Assembly (NCBI GenBank): GCA_951813615.1
Contig: OX638377.1
Span: 2,170,001-2,234,000 of the forward strand
Direction: 5' to 3'
DNA from: an uncultured Latescibacterota bacterium
GTDB taxonomy: Bacteria; Latescibacterota; UBA2968; UBA8231
Length of the DNA stretch: 64,000 nucleotides
The notes under the pieces were generated by a model. That model searched no databases. It saw only the letters and a list, made by a program, of their open reading frames with translations, and was not told the DNA's origin. Positions 25,742 to 34,675 of the stretch are shown one piece after another (position 1 is the stretch's first letter; every line of letters begins with the position of its first letter). A program made the translations under genes and the position numbers.

Positions 25742-27250
25742 GTGGCCCTATCTACCACCATCAAGTCCATTCAAGACATCATGCGCAAGGATGTGGGTGT
25801 CGATGGCGATGCCCAGCGCATTGGTCAACTCGTCTGGCTGCTGTTCCTCAAGATATGGAACGACCGTGAGCAGGAATTGGAACTGATCGAAGATGACTTC
25901 GCGTCTCCGTTGGTTGACGTAACTTGGATGGAGGAAGGCGAGACCCGCACCGCGGAAGATCTGCGCTGGAGTGCTTGGGCTGCTGACCGGGAAGGAGCCA
26001 CCGGCGATAGACTGCTCACCTTTGTCAATGAGATTCTGTTCCCCGCGCTCAAGGGTATGGAGGTCGAAACGCCGAGTGCGAAAGAGGATCTGCGGATGAG
26101 TCGCCGCCGTTTGGTGCGCGGCGTCTTTGAGGACGCTTACCAATACATGAAGTCTGGTATTCTGCTGCGGCAGGTGGTCAACAAGATCGAGGAAGACATT
26201 GACTTCAACGACGCTACGAATCGGCACTTGTTCGGCAATATCTACGAGCAACTGCTCAAAGACCTCCAGAGTGCCGGGAATGCTGGCGAATACTATACGC
26301 CACGGGCGGTGACTCAATTCGCAGTGGACATGATTAATCCTCGCCTCGGGGAATCTGTCCTCGACCCGGCCTGCGGCACCGGCGGCTTTTTGTCCTGCGC
26401 CATTGAGCACATTCGCCAGCAAGATGTGAAGACGCCAGCACAAGAAGCGCAGCTTCAGGCCAGTATTCAAGGCGTAGAGAAGAAGCCGCTGCCGCACCTG
26501 CTGTGTACCACGAACATGATTGTGCATGGTATTGACGTGCCGACGGGCATTCGGCACGATAACACCCTCGCCCGGCCCCTGCGCGACATCAGTATGCGCG
26601 ACCGGGTAGATGTGGTGCTTACCAATCCGCCCTTCGGCGGCATGGAGGAGGACGGAATTGAGCACAATTTCCCGCGCGAGTTCCGCACCCGCGAGACCGC
26701 AGATCTGTTCTTGGTGCTGATTGTCGAGTTGCTCAAGCCCGGTGGCCGAGCTGCGGTGGTGCTGCCGGACGGCACTCTGTTCGGTGAGGGGGTGAAGACG
26801 CGCCTGAAAGAGCGCCTGCTCACAGAGTGTGAGTTGCACACCATCGTACGTCTGCCCAAGGGGGTGTTCGCGCCGTACACTGGCATCAAGACCAATGTGC
26901 TGTTTTTCGAGAAGGGGAGGCCCACCACCGAGGTTTGGTACTACGAGCATCCCTACCCGGAAGGCTACAAGTCCTACTCCAAGACCAAGCCGATGCGGAT
27001 TGAGGAGTTTGAGCCGGAGAAGGCGTGGTGGGAGAATCGGGTTGAAAACGAGTTCGCTTGGAAGGTCGGCATTGACGAGATCCGCGAGCGCAACTTCAAC
27101 CTCGACATCGCCAACCCCAATACGGTTGAGAGGGGCCACGGCGACCCGGATGAATTGCTGGCGTTATATGAGAAGGAACGAGCGGCAGCGGCAGAAGTGC
27201 GGGAGCAGTTGAAGAGGGCGTTGGCTGAGGCATTGGAGCGGACGGGATGA
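25742..27250 (+). CDS. hsdM: Type I restriction-modification DNA methyltransferase (M subunit)
   Basis: A 502-residue N6-adenine methyltransferase. The N-terminal helical HsdM domain (STTIKSIQDIMRK onward) includes LLKDLQSAGNAGEYYTPRAV, the standard lead-in. SAM-binding motif I is LDPACGTGGFL and catalytic motif IV is NPPFGG. The C-terminal helix (about 460-500, EKERAAAAEVREQLKRALAE) probably contacts HsdS. I choose GTG at 25742, 5 bases after the toxin stop with AAGGA upstream; an in-frame upstream start at 25697 would overlap the toxin. The stop overlaps the hsdS ATG by 4 bases. It protects host DNA and supplies the HsdR complex. Confidence 0.95.
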   Translation: MALSTTIKSIQDIMRKDVGVDGDAQRIGQLVWLLFLKIWNDREQELELIEDDFASPLVDVTWMEEGETRTAEDLRWSAWAADREGATGDRLLTFVNEILFPALKGMEVETPSAKEDLRMSRRRLVRGVFEDAYQYMKSGILLRQVVNKIEEDIDFNDATNRHLFGNIYEQLLKDLQSAGNAGEYYTPRAVTQFAVDMINPRLGESVLDPACGTGGFLSCAIEHIRQQDVKTPAQEAQLQASIQGVEKKPLPHLLCTTNMIVHGIDVPTGIRHDNTLARPLRDISMRDRVDVVLTNPPFGGMEEDGIEHNFPREFRTRETADLFLVLIVELLKPGGRAAVVLPDGTLFGEGVKTRLKERLLTECELHTIVRLPKGVFAPYTGIKTNVLFFEKGRPTTEVWYYEHPYPEGYKSYSKTKPMRIEEFEPEKAWWENRVENEFAWKVGIDEIRERNFNLDIANPNTVERGHGDPDELLALYEKERAAAAEVREQLKRALAEALERTG

Positions 27251-28929
27251 CGCCGGGGGAGTTTATTGCAGCGTTTGATGTGATAGCGGAGGCACCGGGG
27301 GGCATTGAGCGGCTGAGGGAATTGGTGCTTCAGCTTGCGGTGCGAGGGAAGCTGGTGCCGCAGGATGCGGAAGAGGAGCCGGCGTCGGTGCTGCTGGAAC
27401 GCATTGAGGACGAGAAATTCCGGTTGTTCAGAGAAGGAAAGCTCAGAATTCCGAAGCCGGTACCCCCAGTAGCAACGGATGAGGCTCCATTTGATGTTCC
27501 TGACCAATGGGAATGGATTCGCTTGGGAGATATTGCAAACAGCCGTCTTGGAAAGATGCTCGACAAATCCAAGAACAAAGGCCCCTATCGTCGGTATCTT
27601 CGGAATGCGAATGTCCAATGGTTTCGGTTTGATCTCTCAGATGTGTTTGAACTGCGGCTTGAAGATACCGAGCTAGAGGAGTATTCGGTCAAAGAAAACG
27701 ACCTAATTGTGTGTGAGGGCGGCGAGCCGGGTCGGGCGGCTGTATGCGGGCTGGATGTTGATGGAATGGTCTTTCAGAAGGCCCTGCATCGCGTCCGACC
27801 TTGGTGCGGTATCAGCACTTGGTATCTTGCATATCTCCTGCGCTGCGACACGTGGTCACAGCGTATCAACACCCTCTTCACAGGAGCTACTATCAAGCAT
27901 TTGACTGGTAGAGCACTGGCGACTCATATAGTGCCCTTACCGCCGCTCTCTGAACAACACCGCATCGTCGCCAAGGTCGATGAGCTTATGGGGCTGATTG
28001 ATCGGCTGGAGGCTGCGCGGTGTAGCCGAGAGGCCGTCCGCACCACAGCCCGGGACTCAGCCCTCGCCGCGCTACGCAATGCCGCTACACCAGAAGAGGT
28101 TGGGACTGCATGGACGCGCATTGCCGAGCGGATGGACGACTTGTTCACTGCTCCCGCTAATTTGGTACCGCTACGCGAGGCTGTGCTTCAGCTTGCGGTG
28201 CGGGGGCGGCTGGTGCCGCAAGACGAAGGGGATGAACTGGCCACAGTGCTTCTAGATCGAATTGCGGAAGAGAGAGCGAAATTGGTTAAAGAAAAAAAGA
28301 TACGGGTCCCTAAAACGCTATCTCCAGTATCACAGCACGAAGCTAGTTTTGAGGTCCCGCAAAGTTGGATGTGGATAAGGCTTGGAAATCTTTATCATTT
28401 AGAAATGGGTCAAAGTCCTTCATCGCAGTTCTATAATCAAAATGGAGATGGCCTGCCGTTCTATCAGGGCAAGGCGGACTTCGGAGACCGCTTTCCTACT
28501 GTACGCTATTGGTGTACAAAGCCTACTAAGCTAGCCGATAAGGGCGACGTCTTATTATCAGTGAGGGCTCCGATAGGCCCTACCAACATTGCAATGGAAC
28601 GTTGCTGCATTGGTCGTGGTCTTGCAGCATTGCGGCCACTCGTGGGGATGCCAACAGAGTATCTACTGTGGACACTTCGAGCCTTTGAAGAACAGCTTGA
28701 CGGTATGGGAACCGGCACAACATTTAAGGCGGTATCTAGAAAGCTGCTTGAGCCATTTCCCTTGCCGCTTCCACCCCTCGCCGAGCAATACCGTATCGTT
28801 GCTAAGGTTGACGAGCTTATGGGACTGATTGATCGGCTAGAGCAGCACCTTGGTGCCAAAGAGGAAATTCAGGGTGACTTCGCAGGTACCGTTTGTTCAT
28901 TTGCTCAACAGAGAGTTGAACATGTCTAG
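27247..28929 (+). CDS. hsdS: Type I restriction-modification specificity subunit (S subunit)
   Basis: A 560-residue HsdS with clear two-fold architecture. The conserved helix segments LRELVLQLAVRGKLVPQD (residue about 23) and LREAVLQLAVRGRLVPQD (about 309) precede the two target-recognition domains (about 85-230 and 370-505). LPPLSEQHRIVAKVDELMG (about 231) and LPPLAEQYRIVAKVDELMG (about 508) close each half. The two recognition domains differ, so a bipartite asymmetric DNA target is expected. ATG at 27247 overlaps the hsdM stop (ATGA). It is longer than the typical 400-460 residues because of the long linkers. The near-identical half repeats could allow domain swapping by recombination. Confidence 0.95.
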   Translation: MTPGEFIAAFDVIAEAPGGIERLRELVLQLAVRGKLVPQDAEEEPASVLLERIEDEKFRLFREGKLRIPKPVPPVATDEAPFDVPDQWEWIRLGDIANSRLGKMLDKSKNKGPYRRYLRNANVQWFRFDLSDVFELRLEDTELEEYSVKENDLIVCEGGEPGRAAVCGLDVDGMVFQKALHRVRPWCGISTWYLAYLLRCDTWSQRINTLFTGATIKHLTGRALATHIVPLPPLSEQHRIVAKVDELMGLIDRLEAARCSREAVRTTARDSALAALRNAATPEEVGTAWTRIAERMDDLFTAPANLVPLREAVLQLAVRGRLVPQDEGDELATVLLDRIAEERAKLVKEKKIRVPKTLSPVSQHEASFEVPQSWMWIRLGNLYHLEMGQSPSSQFYNQNGDGLPFYQGKADFGDRFPTVRYWCTKPTKLADKGDVLLSVRAPIGPTNIAMERCCIGRGLAALRPLVGMPTEYLLWTLRAFEEQLDGMGTGTTFKAVSRKLLEPFPLPLPPLAEQYRIVAKVDELMGLIDRLEQHLGAKEEIQGDFAGTVCSFAQQRVEHV

Positions 28930-29409
28930 CACTACATGGCGATCTTACGAAGAAGTAGCTCAGTATCTCCTTAATCAATTTGCAGAGCACTTCAACCTTG
29001 GTCGCGTTGAAGGAAAACAAAAGATACTAGGTAGATCGGGAACTGAATGGGAAATCGATGCAAAAGGTATAAAAGACAACGAGACAGGATTTCTTATTAT
29101 CGAGTGCCGCCAGCACAACAGGAAAATAAATCAGGGCTATGTTGGCCAAGTGGCATATGAAATTCAAGATACGGGAGCAGAAGTGGTATTATCGTAAGTC
29201 CGTTAGGATTTCAAAAAGGGGCAAAGAAAGTTGCAGAACATTCAAATAATATCGAACAGGTCATCCTCGATTCAAAAAGCACAACAAAGGATTACATAAT
29301 GGAATTTCTCGATCGTATATTTGTTGGACTAAGCGATAAGGTTAACATCACCGATCATCTCACTATACGGATTAGCAGTCCAGAAGGGGACGACAGCATT
29401 TCTGTCTGA
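28922..29409 (+). pseudogene. Restriction-endonuclease-like (Mrr-type) gene broken by one frameshift
   Basis: The first frame (28922-29197) encodes about 91 residues: TTWRSYEEVAQYLLNQFAEH, EWEIDAKGI, FLIIECRQHNRKINQGYVGQ, stopping at TAA 29195. The next frame from about 29185 continues the same family without a gap: GIIVSPLGFQKGAKKVAEHS, then ILDSKSTTKDYIMEFLDRIF to TGA at 29407. Together they match a restriction-endonuclease domain (about 160 residues) with IDxK and IEC-type catalytic strands. A one-base loss near 29180-29186 explains the break. ATG at 28922 overlaps hsdS by 8 bases, so it was the fourth gene of the operon. Sequencing error or phase variation are alternatives. Confidence 0.75.
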
Positions 29410-29463
29410 ATCGTGTGTCAACAGGCAGATTCGCGGCGACCGGCCAGTGAATTTGCGCCAAGA

Positions 29464-30501
29464 CTATTCACTTCCCGAGATCAGGACACTGTCCCATGAT
29501 GCCCCTAGACGAACAAAAACCCCGTCTAGCCCTAGGAATGAAGCGGTATCGTCGTCGATGGAATGGGCTGCTTCTAAGATACCCTCAAGATGATTAAGGA
29601 GCTGGGGCCTAAGACGATCGGAATTTGTCGGGACATCTCGCTCCTGAAAGCCTAACGTCAAGATCTCTTGCACCTGAGCGTCTAATCCCACAACCAAATC
29701 TATTTCTGCGAGGCTGACAATATTTATTTCTCGACTTCCTATCCTAACAAAATCTGTCCCTCGATCTATTGTCTCTTCGTGGGATGTTCCACTGTGTTCG
29801 ATAAGGGATACAAAAGGTTGGTAGTAGTATTTCAGAAATTGATCTGCTCCACCTGAGATTTCAAAATCGATAGCATTTGGATCAATCTCGTCTGGATCTT
29901 CCAAGTGCAGGTTAAGCATGTCATCGGAAAAGTGCGAGATCGAGGCAACCCTGATTGATGGATCACTCCCGTCGATTTTCCTTAACATGCGAGTCTGTTC
30001 TTTCGCCGTTTGAATCGTTCTTTGATCGACACGATTAGTTCGGCCTTTAGCTTCAAAAACACCCCACTCTCCTTGATAATTTTTACCGATTAGATCCGGC
30101 CGTCGATTACCTCTCAGTCTAATTGGGAGGTCCGAAAAGCGATCTAGATGGACAAGCCAAGGTATTCTTAATAGCCTCTGTGCCGCAAGATTTGCGAATG
30201 AAAGACCAAAGAAATAGGATACTGCAGATTTTTCAGATGGATCAAGGCTCTTGTAAGCGTCCGTTTTTGTGAATCCTCCTTGGGATGAAGAACTTAAATT
30301 CGCCCTGAGTATCGCGGATCGGTAGATTATCTCTAACCGCGAGAGAGAGCCATATTGGATTACGTCATCCCAACTTCTACGCCCTACGGTAATAGCAGCC
30401 CAGACCAGTTCCGACCACTGAATGTCTACCGAATTTGGGCCGTTGAGTTGCGATCCCCAATTGGAAGGGAATCCATACGCGGTGTAATCGAGATTAGGCA
30501 T
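29464..30501 (-). CDS. PD-(D/E)XK nuclease-like protein, unknown family
   Basis: A 345-residue protein of no family I can name. The most informative stretch is LRGNRRPDLIGKNYQGEWG followed by VFEAKGRTNRVD, a good match to the PD...ExK nuclease core (residues about 135-158). The N-terminal half is helical, with a segment SAVSYFFGLSFANLAAQRLL; the C-terminal half is mixed. No signal peptide. It converges with the restriction-modification operon (stop 54 bases from the frameshifted endonuclease stop), which supports a defence role such as an additional restriction nuclease, but no cognate methyltransferase is adjacent. Base composition is more AT-rich than the metabolic neighbours, consistent with acquisition. 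Confidence 0.6.
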   Translation of the reverse strand: MPNLDYTAYGFPSNWGSQLNGPNSVDIQWSELVWAAITVGRRSWDDVIQYGSLSRLEIIYRSAILRANLSSSSQGGFTKTDAYKSLDPSEKSAVSYFFGLSFANLAAQRLLRIPWLVHLDRFSDLPIRLRGNRRPDLIGKNYQGEWGVFEAKGRTNRVDQRTIQTAKEQTRMLRKIDGSDPSIRVASISHFSDDMLNLHLEDPDEIDPNAIDFEISGGADQFLKYYYQPFVSLIEHSGTSHEETIDRGTDFVRIGSREINIVSLAEIDLVVGLDAQVQEILTLGFQERDVPTNSDRLRPQLLNHLEGILEAAHSIDDDTASFLGLDGVFVRLGASWDSVLISGSE

Positions 30502-30572
30502 CGTATCTCCTAGAGTATCTTCAACTCGACATGTTTTTGGCTCTTCTTCACTACCCTCTGATCCTTAACTTC

Positions 30573-31571
30573 CTACAACTCCACCCGCCGCCCGCTGCGG
30601 GCCGATTCAAAAGCTGCCTCGACCACTCTGAGCGTGCCGTCGGCATGGTCGGCCATATAGGCGGGGGTCTCTTCTCCGCGCAGACATTGCTGGAAAAATT
30701 CGATGGCGGGCTGGAAAGGCGGCGTGCCGGTCTGGAAGGTCTCGCTGTGGCTCTCATCGGAGCCGATAACCACGTCAAAGCTGCTCTCCGCGCCGGGATG
30801 GTATGGGGAGGGCACAACCAGTCGGCCTTGGTCGCCAGTGATGAGGGCATGAGCACCGCCGCGGCCCTCGAAGCTGCAGTACAAGGTCGCGGTGAGGCCG
30901 TCGGGGTATTCGAGAATGAGCGAGGTAGCCACGTCCACTCCGGCTTGCGCGTCAAAGCGCATGTACGCCTGGACACTAATTGGATCGGTGCCGGCGATGA
31001 AGCGCGAAAAGGTGATGGGATACACGCCGCCGTCGTAAATGCTGCCGCCGCCCAGCGCTTTAATCAGGCGGATGTTGCTGGGGTCGTTGACGACGAAGGT
31101 CATGCCAGCGTTAATGTGGCGCAGGGTGCCGATCTCGCCGGCTGCGATGATTTCCCTGAGACGGCGGCTTTGGGGATGGTGCATGAAGACGAAGGCCTCA
31201 AAGAGCAGCACGTCGGCCTTGCGGCAAGCCTCGACCATTTGCCGGCCCTCGGCCGCGGTGACGGCTAGCGGTTTTTCGCAAAAGACGTGTTTGCCGGCTG
31301 CGGCAGCTTTGATGGTCCATTCGGCGTGCAGCGAATTGGGCAGCGAGATATAGATCGCGTCGATGTCCGGGTGGTCGAGCAGGGCTTGGTAGCTGCCCAG
31401 CGCCACGGGAATGTCGTGGTCTCGGGCAAAAGCATCGGCGGTGGTTTGGCTGCGGCTGGCCACAGCATGGACTTCGGCACCGGGCGTGGCGCGGGCCGAG
31501 GGAATGAAGGCGGTGACGCCAATTCTGGCGGTGCTGAGGATGCCCCATTGGATGGGCCGTGAACTGGTCAT
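30573..31571 (-). CDS. Gfo/Idh/MocA-family NAD(P)-dependent oxidoreductase
   Basis: A 332-residue dehydrogenase with N-terminal Rossmann fold. WGILSTARIGVTAFIPSA is the nucleotide loop region, VASRS follows the second strand, and HVFCEKPLAVTAAEG carries the family's EKP catalytic-region Lys. The C-terminal alpha/beta domain (about 125-330) forms the substrate site, with GGGSIYDGGVYPITFSRF containing the D/H-type catalytic region. It probably oxidises a sugar, inositol or related polyol. It is divergent from the gene at 31751; the 179-bp gap is AT-rich with a run TATATATAG near 31612-31621 that could be part of a promoter. Confidence 0.85.
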   Translation of the reverse strand: MTSSRPIQWGILSTARIGVTAFIPSARATPGAEVHAVASRSQTTADAFARDHDIPVALGSYQALLDHPDIDAIYISLPNSLHAEWTIKAAAAGKHVFCEKPLAVTAAEGRQMVEACRKADVLLFEAFVFMHHPQSRRLREIIAAGEIGTLRHINAGMTFVVNDPSNIRLIKALGGGSIYDGGVYPITFSRFIAGTDPISVQAYMRFDAQAGVDVATSLILEYPDGLTATLYCSFEGRGGAHALITGDQGRLVVPSPYHPGAESSFDVVIGSDESHSETFQTGTPPFQPAIEFFQQCLRGEETPAYMADHADGTLRVVEAAFESARSGRRVEL

Positions 31572-31750
31572 TGACAGAACCTCCTGCGACCTGATTTATG
31601 TGGTTTTAACATCTATATATAGACCAAATAGCCCAACGAAGTAAATGCGGCCGGTTTTTCAGAGAGGCGGCCAAAGTTCCCAATGCGATTGCGGACTGCC
31701 GCCGGGACATTATCTTGATCCAGCATAATCCAAACAATAGAGAGGCAGCT

Positions 31751-32926
31751 ATGGCCCAGCGCAAAAAGATCGCCGCCATTATCACCGAATACCGCGTCCC
31801 GGCGCACGCCGACGTCATTGTCGGCAAGTTCATCAAGGGTTTTCCCACGGACGAGGGCATGCAGGAGCCGCAGGTGGATATCGCCTCCATGTACCTGGAC
31901 CAGATACCCGACAATGATATCGGCCTACAAGTATCCAAAGAATACGATATACCCGTGTACCAGAGCATCCCCAAGGCTCTGTGTCTGGGTGGCGGCGAAT
32001 TGGCCGTTGACGGCGTAATTTCCATTGGCGAACACGGCACGTACGCCTTCAACGAGAAGGGCCAGCACCTGTATCCCCGGCGCTTTTTCTTTGAACAGAT
32101 CTGCGGCGTTATGGCCACCTCCGGCCGCTCGGTGCCGGTGTTCAGCGACAAGCACCTGTCCTACAACTGGAGCGACGCCAAGTGGATGTACGACCGGGCC
32201 GTGGAACTGAACGTCCCCTTTATGGCCGGCTCTTCAGTGCCCTTGGGCTGGCGCGACCCCTATCTCGAACACGAGCGGGATGCCCCCATTGAAGACGCCC
32301 TCATGCTCAGCTTTGGCGGCATTGAGTCCTACGGCTACCACGGCTTTGAGGGCCTGCAGGCCATGGTCGAGCGGCGTCGGGGCGGTGAGACAGGTCTGGC
32401 GGCCGTGCAGTGTTTGGAAGGCGAGGCCGTGTGGCAGGCCGGTGCCGACGGCTTGTGGTCGCGCGAGTTGGCGGTTGCGGCCGCGGCCGTGGGCAAAACT
32501 TCGGACAAACCCATGGAGGAGGCCTGCGAAAATCCAGCGGCCTTTCTGCTGGAATACAGGGATGGTTTCAAGGCTGCTCTGCTGCAGTTGAATGGGTACG
32601 TTGAGGAATGGTCGTACGCGGCCCGCGTCAACGGCGAGGTACAGGCCACGGGCCTGCGCTTGCACGGGCCGCCCTATCCCCACTTCAGCTATTTGGGCCT
32701 CAATATCCAAGAGATGTTTCTCACGGGCCAGCCGCAGTACCCGGTGGAGCGCACCCTGCTGGTAAGCGGCGGTCTGGACGCCCTGATGGATTCGCGTCAC
32801 CAAGGCCATATACGGCTGGAGACGCCGCACTTGGACGTGCAATACCAAGCCCCAGAAAACATGCCCATCCGTCCCACCGGACCCCGGCCGCAGGGGGCGA
32901 GCACAGTGCCTTTCGACAGGATTTAA
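31751..32926 (+). CDS. Conserved protein of unknown function (Rossmann-like, oxidoreductase-neighbour family)
   Basis: A 391-residue protein of a family I recognise only as conserved and uncharacterised in planctomycete- and poribacteria-like genomes. Landmarks are KIAAIITEYRVPAHADVIVG, GIGxH-like VDGVISIGEHGTYAFNEKG, YPRRFFFEQI, VPVFSDKHLSYNW and NVPFMAGSSVP. The N-terminal third looks like a nucleotide-binding alpha/beta fold. ATG at 31751 follows GAGAGG; an upstream in-frame start at 31715 lacks a ribosome site. The divergent neighbour is a Gfo/Idh/MocA oxidoreductase, and such proteins often occur beside that family. No membrane segment. Substrate unknown. Confidence 0.65.
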   Translation: MAQRKKIAAIITEYRVPAHADVIVGKFIKGFPTDEGMQEPQVDIASMYLDQIPDNDIGLQVSKEYDIPVYQSIPKALCLGGGELAVDGVISIGEHGTYAFNEKGQHLYPRRFFFEQICGVMATSGRSVPVFSDKHLSYNWSDAKWMYDRAVELNVPFMAGSSVPLGWRDPYLEHERDAPIEDALMLSFGGIESYGYHGFEGLQAMVERRRGGETGLAAVQCLEGEAVWQAGADGLWSRELAVAAAAVGKTSDKPMEEACENPAAFLLEYRDGFKAALLQLNGYVEEWSYAARVNGEVQATGLRLHGPPYPHFSYLGLNIQEMFLTGQPQYPVERTLLVSGGLDALMDSRHQGHIRLETPHLDVQYQAPENMPIRPTGPRPQGASTVPFDRI

Positions 32927-32972
32927 GACTGGGTCTTGTCAATTCCGGTGTCTGCGCTTTGATTTGCTGCTT

Positions 32973-33212
32973 ATGAATGATTCTCAAGAACAACTCGTCT
33001 CTGAGCCGCGCAAGGTCGGTTACATCTGGATCGTCTATTTGCTGCTCTACGCAGTGGCCGTTCCCTGGTACTGGCCCGAAGGGTATCGAGGGCCACTGGT
33101 GCTGGGCTTTCCGCTGTGGGTGGCGGTATCGTTGGGGGCGGTGCTGCTGTTGGCCGTTTGGACGGCCTTTGTGATCAACCGCTACTGGATTAATACCAAG
33201 GAGGAAGAGTGA
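32973..33212 (+). CDS. Small two-TM membrane protein, symporter accessory subunit (DUF997/YhdT-like)
   Basis: A 79-residue protein with two hydrophobic helices, YIWIVYLLLYAVAVPWYW and LWVAVSLGAVLLLAVWTAFV, separated by a short loop, and the basic end INRYWINTKEEE. Small proteins of this shape are encoded immediately before SSS-family transporters and probably assist their assembly. ATG at 32973 is used; an in-frame TTG at 32964 is the alternative. Its stop overlaps the transporter ATG by one base (TGATG). First gene of a long, tightly packed plus-strand run reaching 43024. Confidence 0.8.
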   Translation: MNDSQEQLVSEPRKVGYIWIVYLLLYAVAVPWYWPEGYRGPLVLGFPLWVAVSLGAVLLLAVWTAFVINRYWINTKEEE

Positions 33213-34666
33213 TGGGCGGCATGGTATTTGGTCCGGGCGCTCTCATCGCGGTGGGGCTGTATTTGGTCTCAATGATCGGCGTGGGGTGGATTGCGCGCAC
33301 GCGCCGCCGCTCCAACAGCATGGCCGACTTCTATCTGGCGGGGCGCTCGATGGGCCTGCTGGTACTCTTTTTGACGCTCTATGCGACCCAATACAGCGGC
33401 AACACGCTTTTTGGCTACACGGGCAAGACCTATCGCATCGGCTTTGAGTGGACGGCGTCGGTGCTCTTTATGTTCTCGATCATCATCGGCTACATGCTCT
33501 TTGCCCCGCGCTTGGTCGCGCTGGCGCGCAAAGAGGGATTTATCACTCCTGGCGACTACATTACGCACCGCTTCCGCTCGTCGGTGCTGACACTGCTGAG
33601 CACGATCTTGATGATCTACGCGCTGGGCAACTACGCACTGGCCCAGCTCAAGGCGATGGGCGCGGCGGTCGAGGGGATTACCGACGGCGCGATTCCCGGC
33701 AGCTATGGTATTATCGGCTTGGCAGTGATTATGGTCATCTATGAGACCTTGGGGGGGATGCGCTCGGTGGCGTGGACGGATGTGATGCAGGGAGGCGTGC
33801 TGCTGTTGGGTTTCGGCATTTTGGTTTTTCTCATCCCGCAGAATCTAGGTGGTGGCTTGGGGCAAGTGGTGGCCCAACTGAGCGAAATGGATCCGCCCAA
33901 GGTGCAAGCGCCGAGCTTAGAGGGGGCCAACAAGTGGATCAGCTACGCGCTGTTGTTGGGCTGCGGGGCAGCCATCTACCCGCAGGCGATCCAACGGCTG
34001 TACGCTAGCCGCTCGGTCGCGGTACTCAAGCGCTCGTTGGCCCTGATGGCCTTTATGCCGCTTACTACTACGTTGGTGGCCTTGGTGTGCGGCGTGACGG
34101 CTGCGGTGGTGTTGCCCGATCTGACCAAAGCCGAAAGCGAACAGGTGCTGGCCCGGCTCTGTGCACTGGTGATGGGTGAGTCTGCGCTGGGCTACTGGCT
34201 GGTGGTGGCGATTTTTGCCGCAGTGCTGGCGGCGCTGATGTCCACTGCGGACTCGGCGCTGTTGTCGATCTCGTCGATGTTCACCAAGGATATTTACCTG
34301 CCGTATTTCCGGCCGCAGGCTGCCGAGGCCGAGCTGACGAAGGTGGGCAAGATTTGCTCGTGGGTCATCGTCGCCGTGCTGGTCGCCGTGGCGATTGGCA
34401 CTGATGCCACCTTGGTGCGGCTGTTGGAGTTGAAGTTCGAGGTCTTGATCCAAGTTGTGCCGTGTTTTTTCCTAGGGCTGTACTGGAAGCGACTGTCGGC
34501 GCGGACGGCGCTGACGGGCATGGTGTGCGGGCTGGCAGTGGCGCTGGGGTTGACCTTTGGGGGCAAACCGATGATCTGGGGCTTTCACGCTGGGGTGATT
34601 GGTCTCGTCGTCAACACGGCGGTCTGCGCCATTGGCACCTGCTGTAAACCCGCGACATCAGACTAA
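33212..34666 (+). CDS. Sodium:solute symporter (SSS family)
   Basis: A 484-residue inner-membrane transporter with about 13 hydrophobic segments, beginning near ALIAVGLYLVSMIGVGWIA. SMADFYLAGRSMGLL is the SSS signature start. TLYATQYSGNTLFGYTG and GFITPGDYITHRF follow the PanF/PutP pattern. AVLAALMSTADSALLSISSM is the conserved Na-site helix with Ser residues. Sodium-driven import of a carboxylate, amino acid or sugar is expected. The ATG at 33212 lies 5 bases after GGAGGAAG, with GTG at 33209 as a near-equal alternative. The downstream M42 peptidase and dehydratase suggest the substrate may be a peptide product or sugar acid. Confidence 0.9.
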   Translation: MGGMVFGPGALIAVGLYLVSMIGVGWIARTRRRSNSMADFYLAGRSMGLLVLFLTLYATQYSGNTLFGYTGKTYRIGFEWTASVLFMFSIIIGYMLFAPRLVALARKEGFITPGDYITHRFRSSVLTLLSTILMIYALGNYALAQLKAMGAAVEGITDGAIPGSYGIIGLAVIMVIYETLGGMRSVAWTDVMQGGVLLLGFGILVFLIPQNLGGGLGQVVAQLSEMDPPKVQAPSLEGANKWISYALLLGCGAAIYPQAIQRLYASRSVAVLKRSLALMAFMPLTTTLVALVCGVTAAVVLPDLTKAESEQVLARLCALVMGESALGYWLVVAIFAAVLAALMSTADSALLSISSMFTKDIYLPYFRPQAAEAELTKVGKICSWVIVAVLVAVAIGTDATLVRLLELKFEVLIQVVPCFFLGLYWKRLSARTALTGMVCGLAVALGLTFGGKPMIWGFHAGVIGLVVNTAVCAIGTCCKPATSD

Positions 34667-34675
34667 AGGAGACCT

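Noticed and set aside
25748..27139. Minus-strand open frame of about 463 codons opposite hsdM
   Set aside because: Lies wholly within a clear methyltransferase gene; no family features and no ribosome site.
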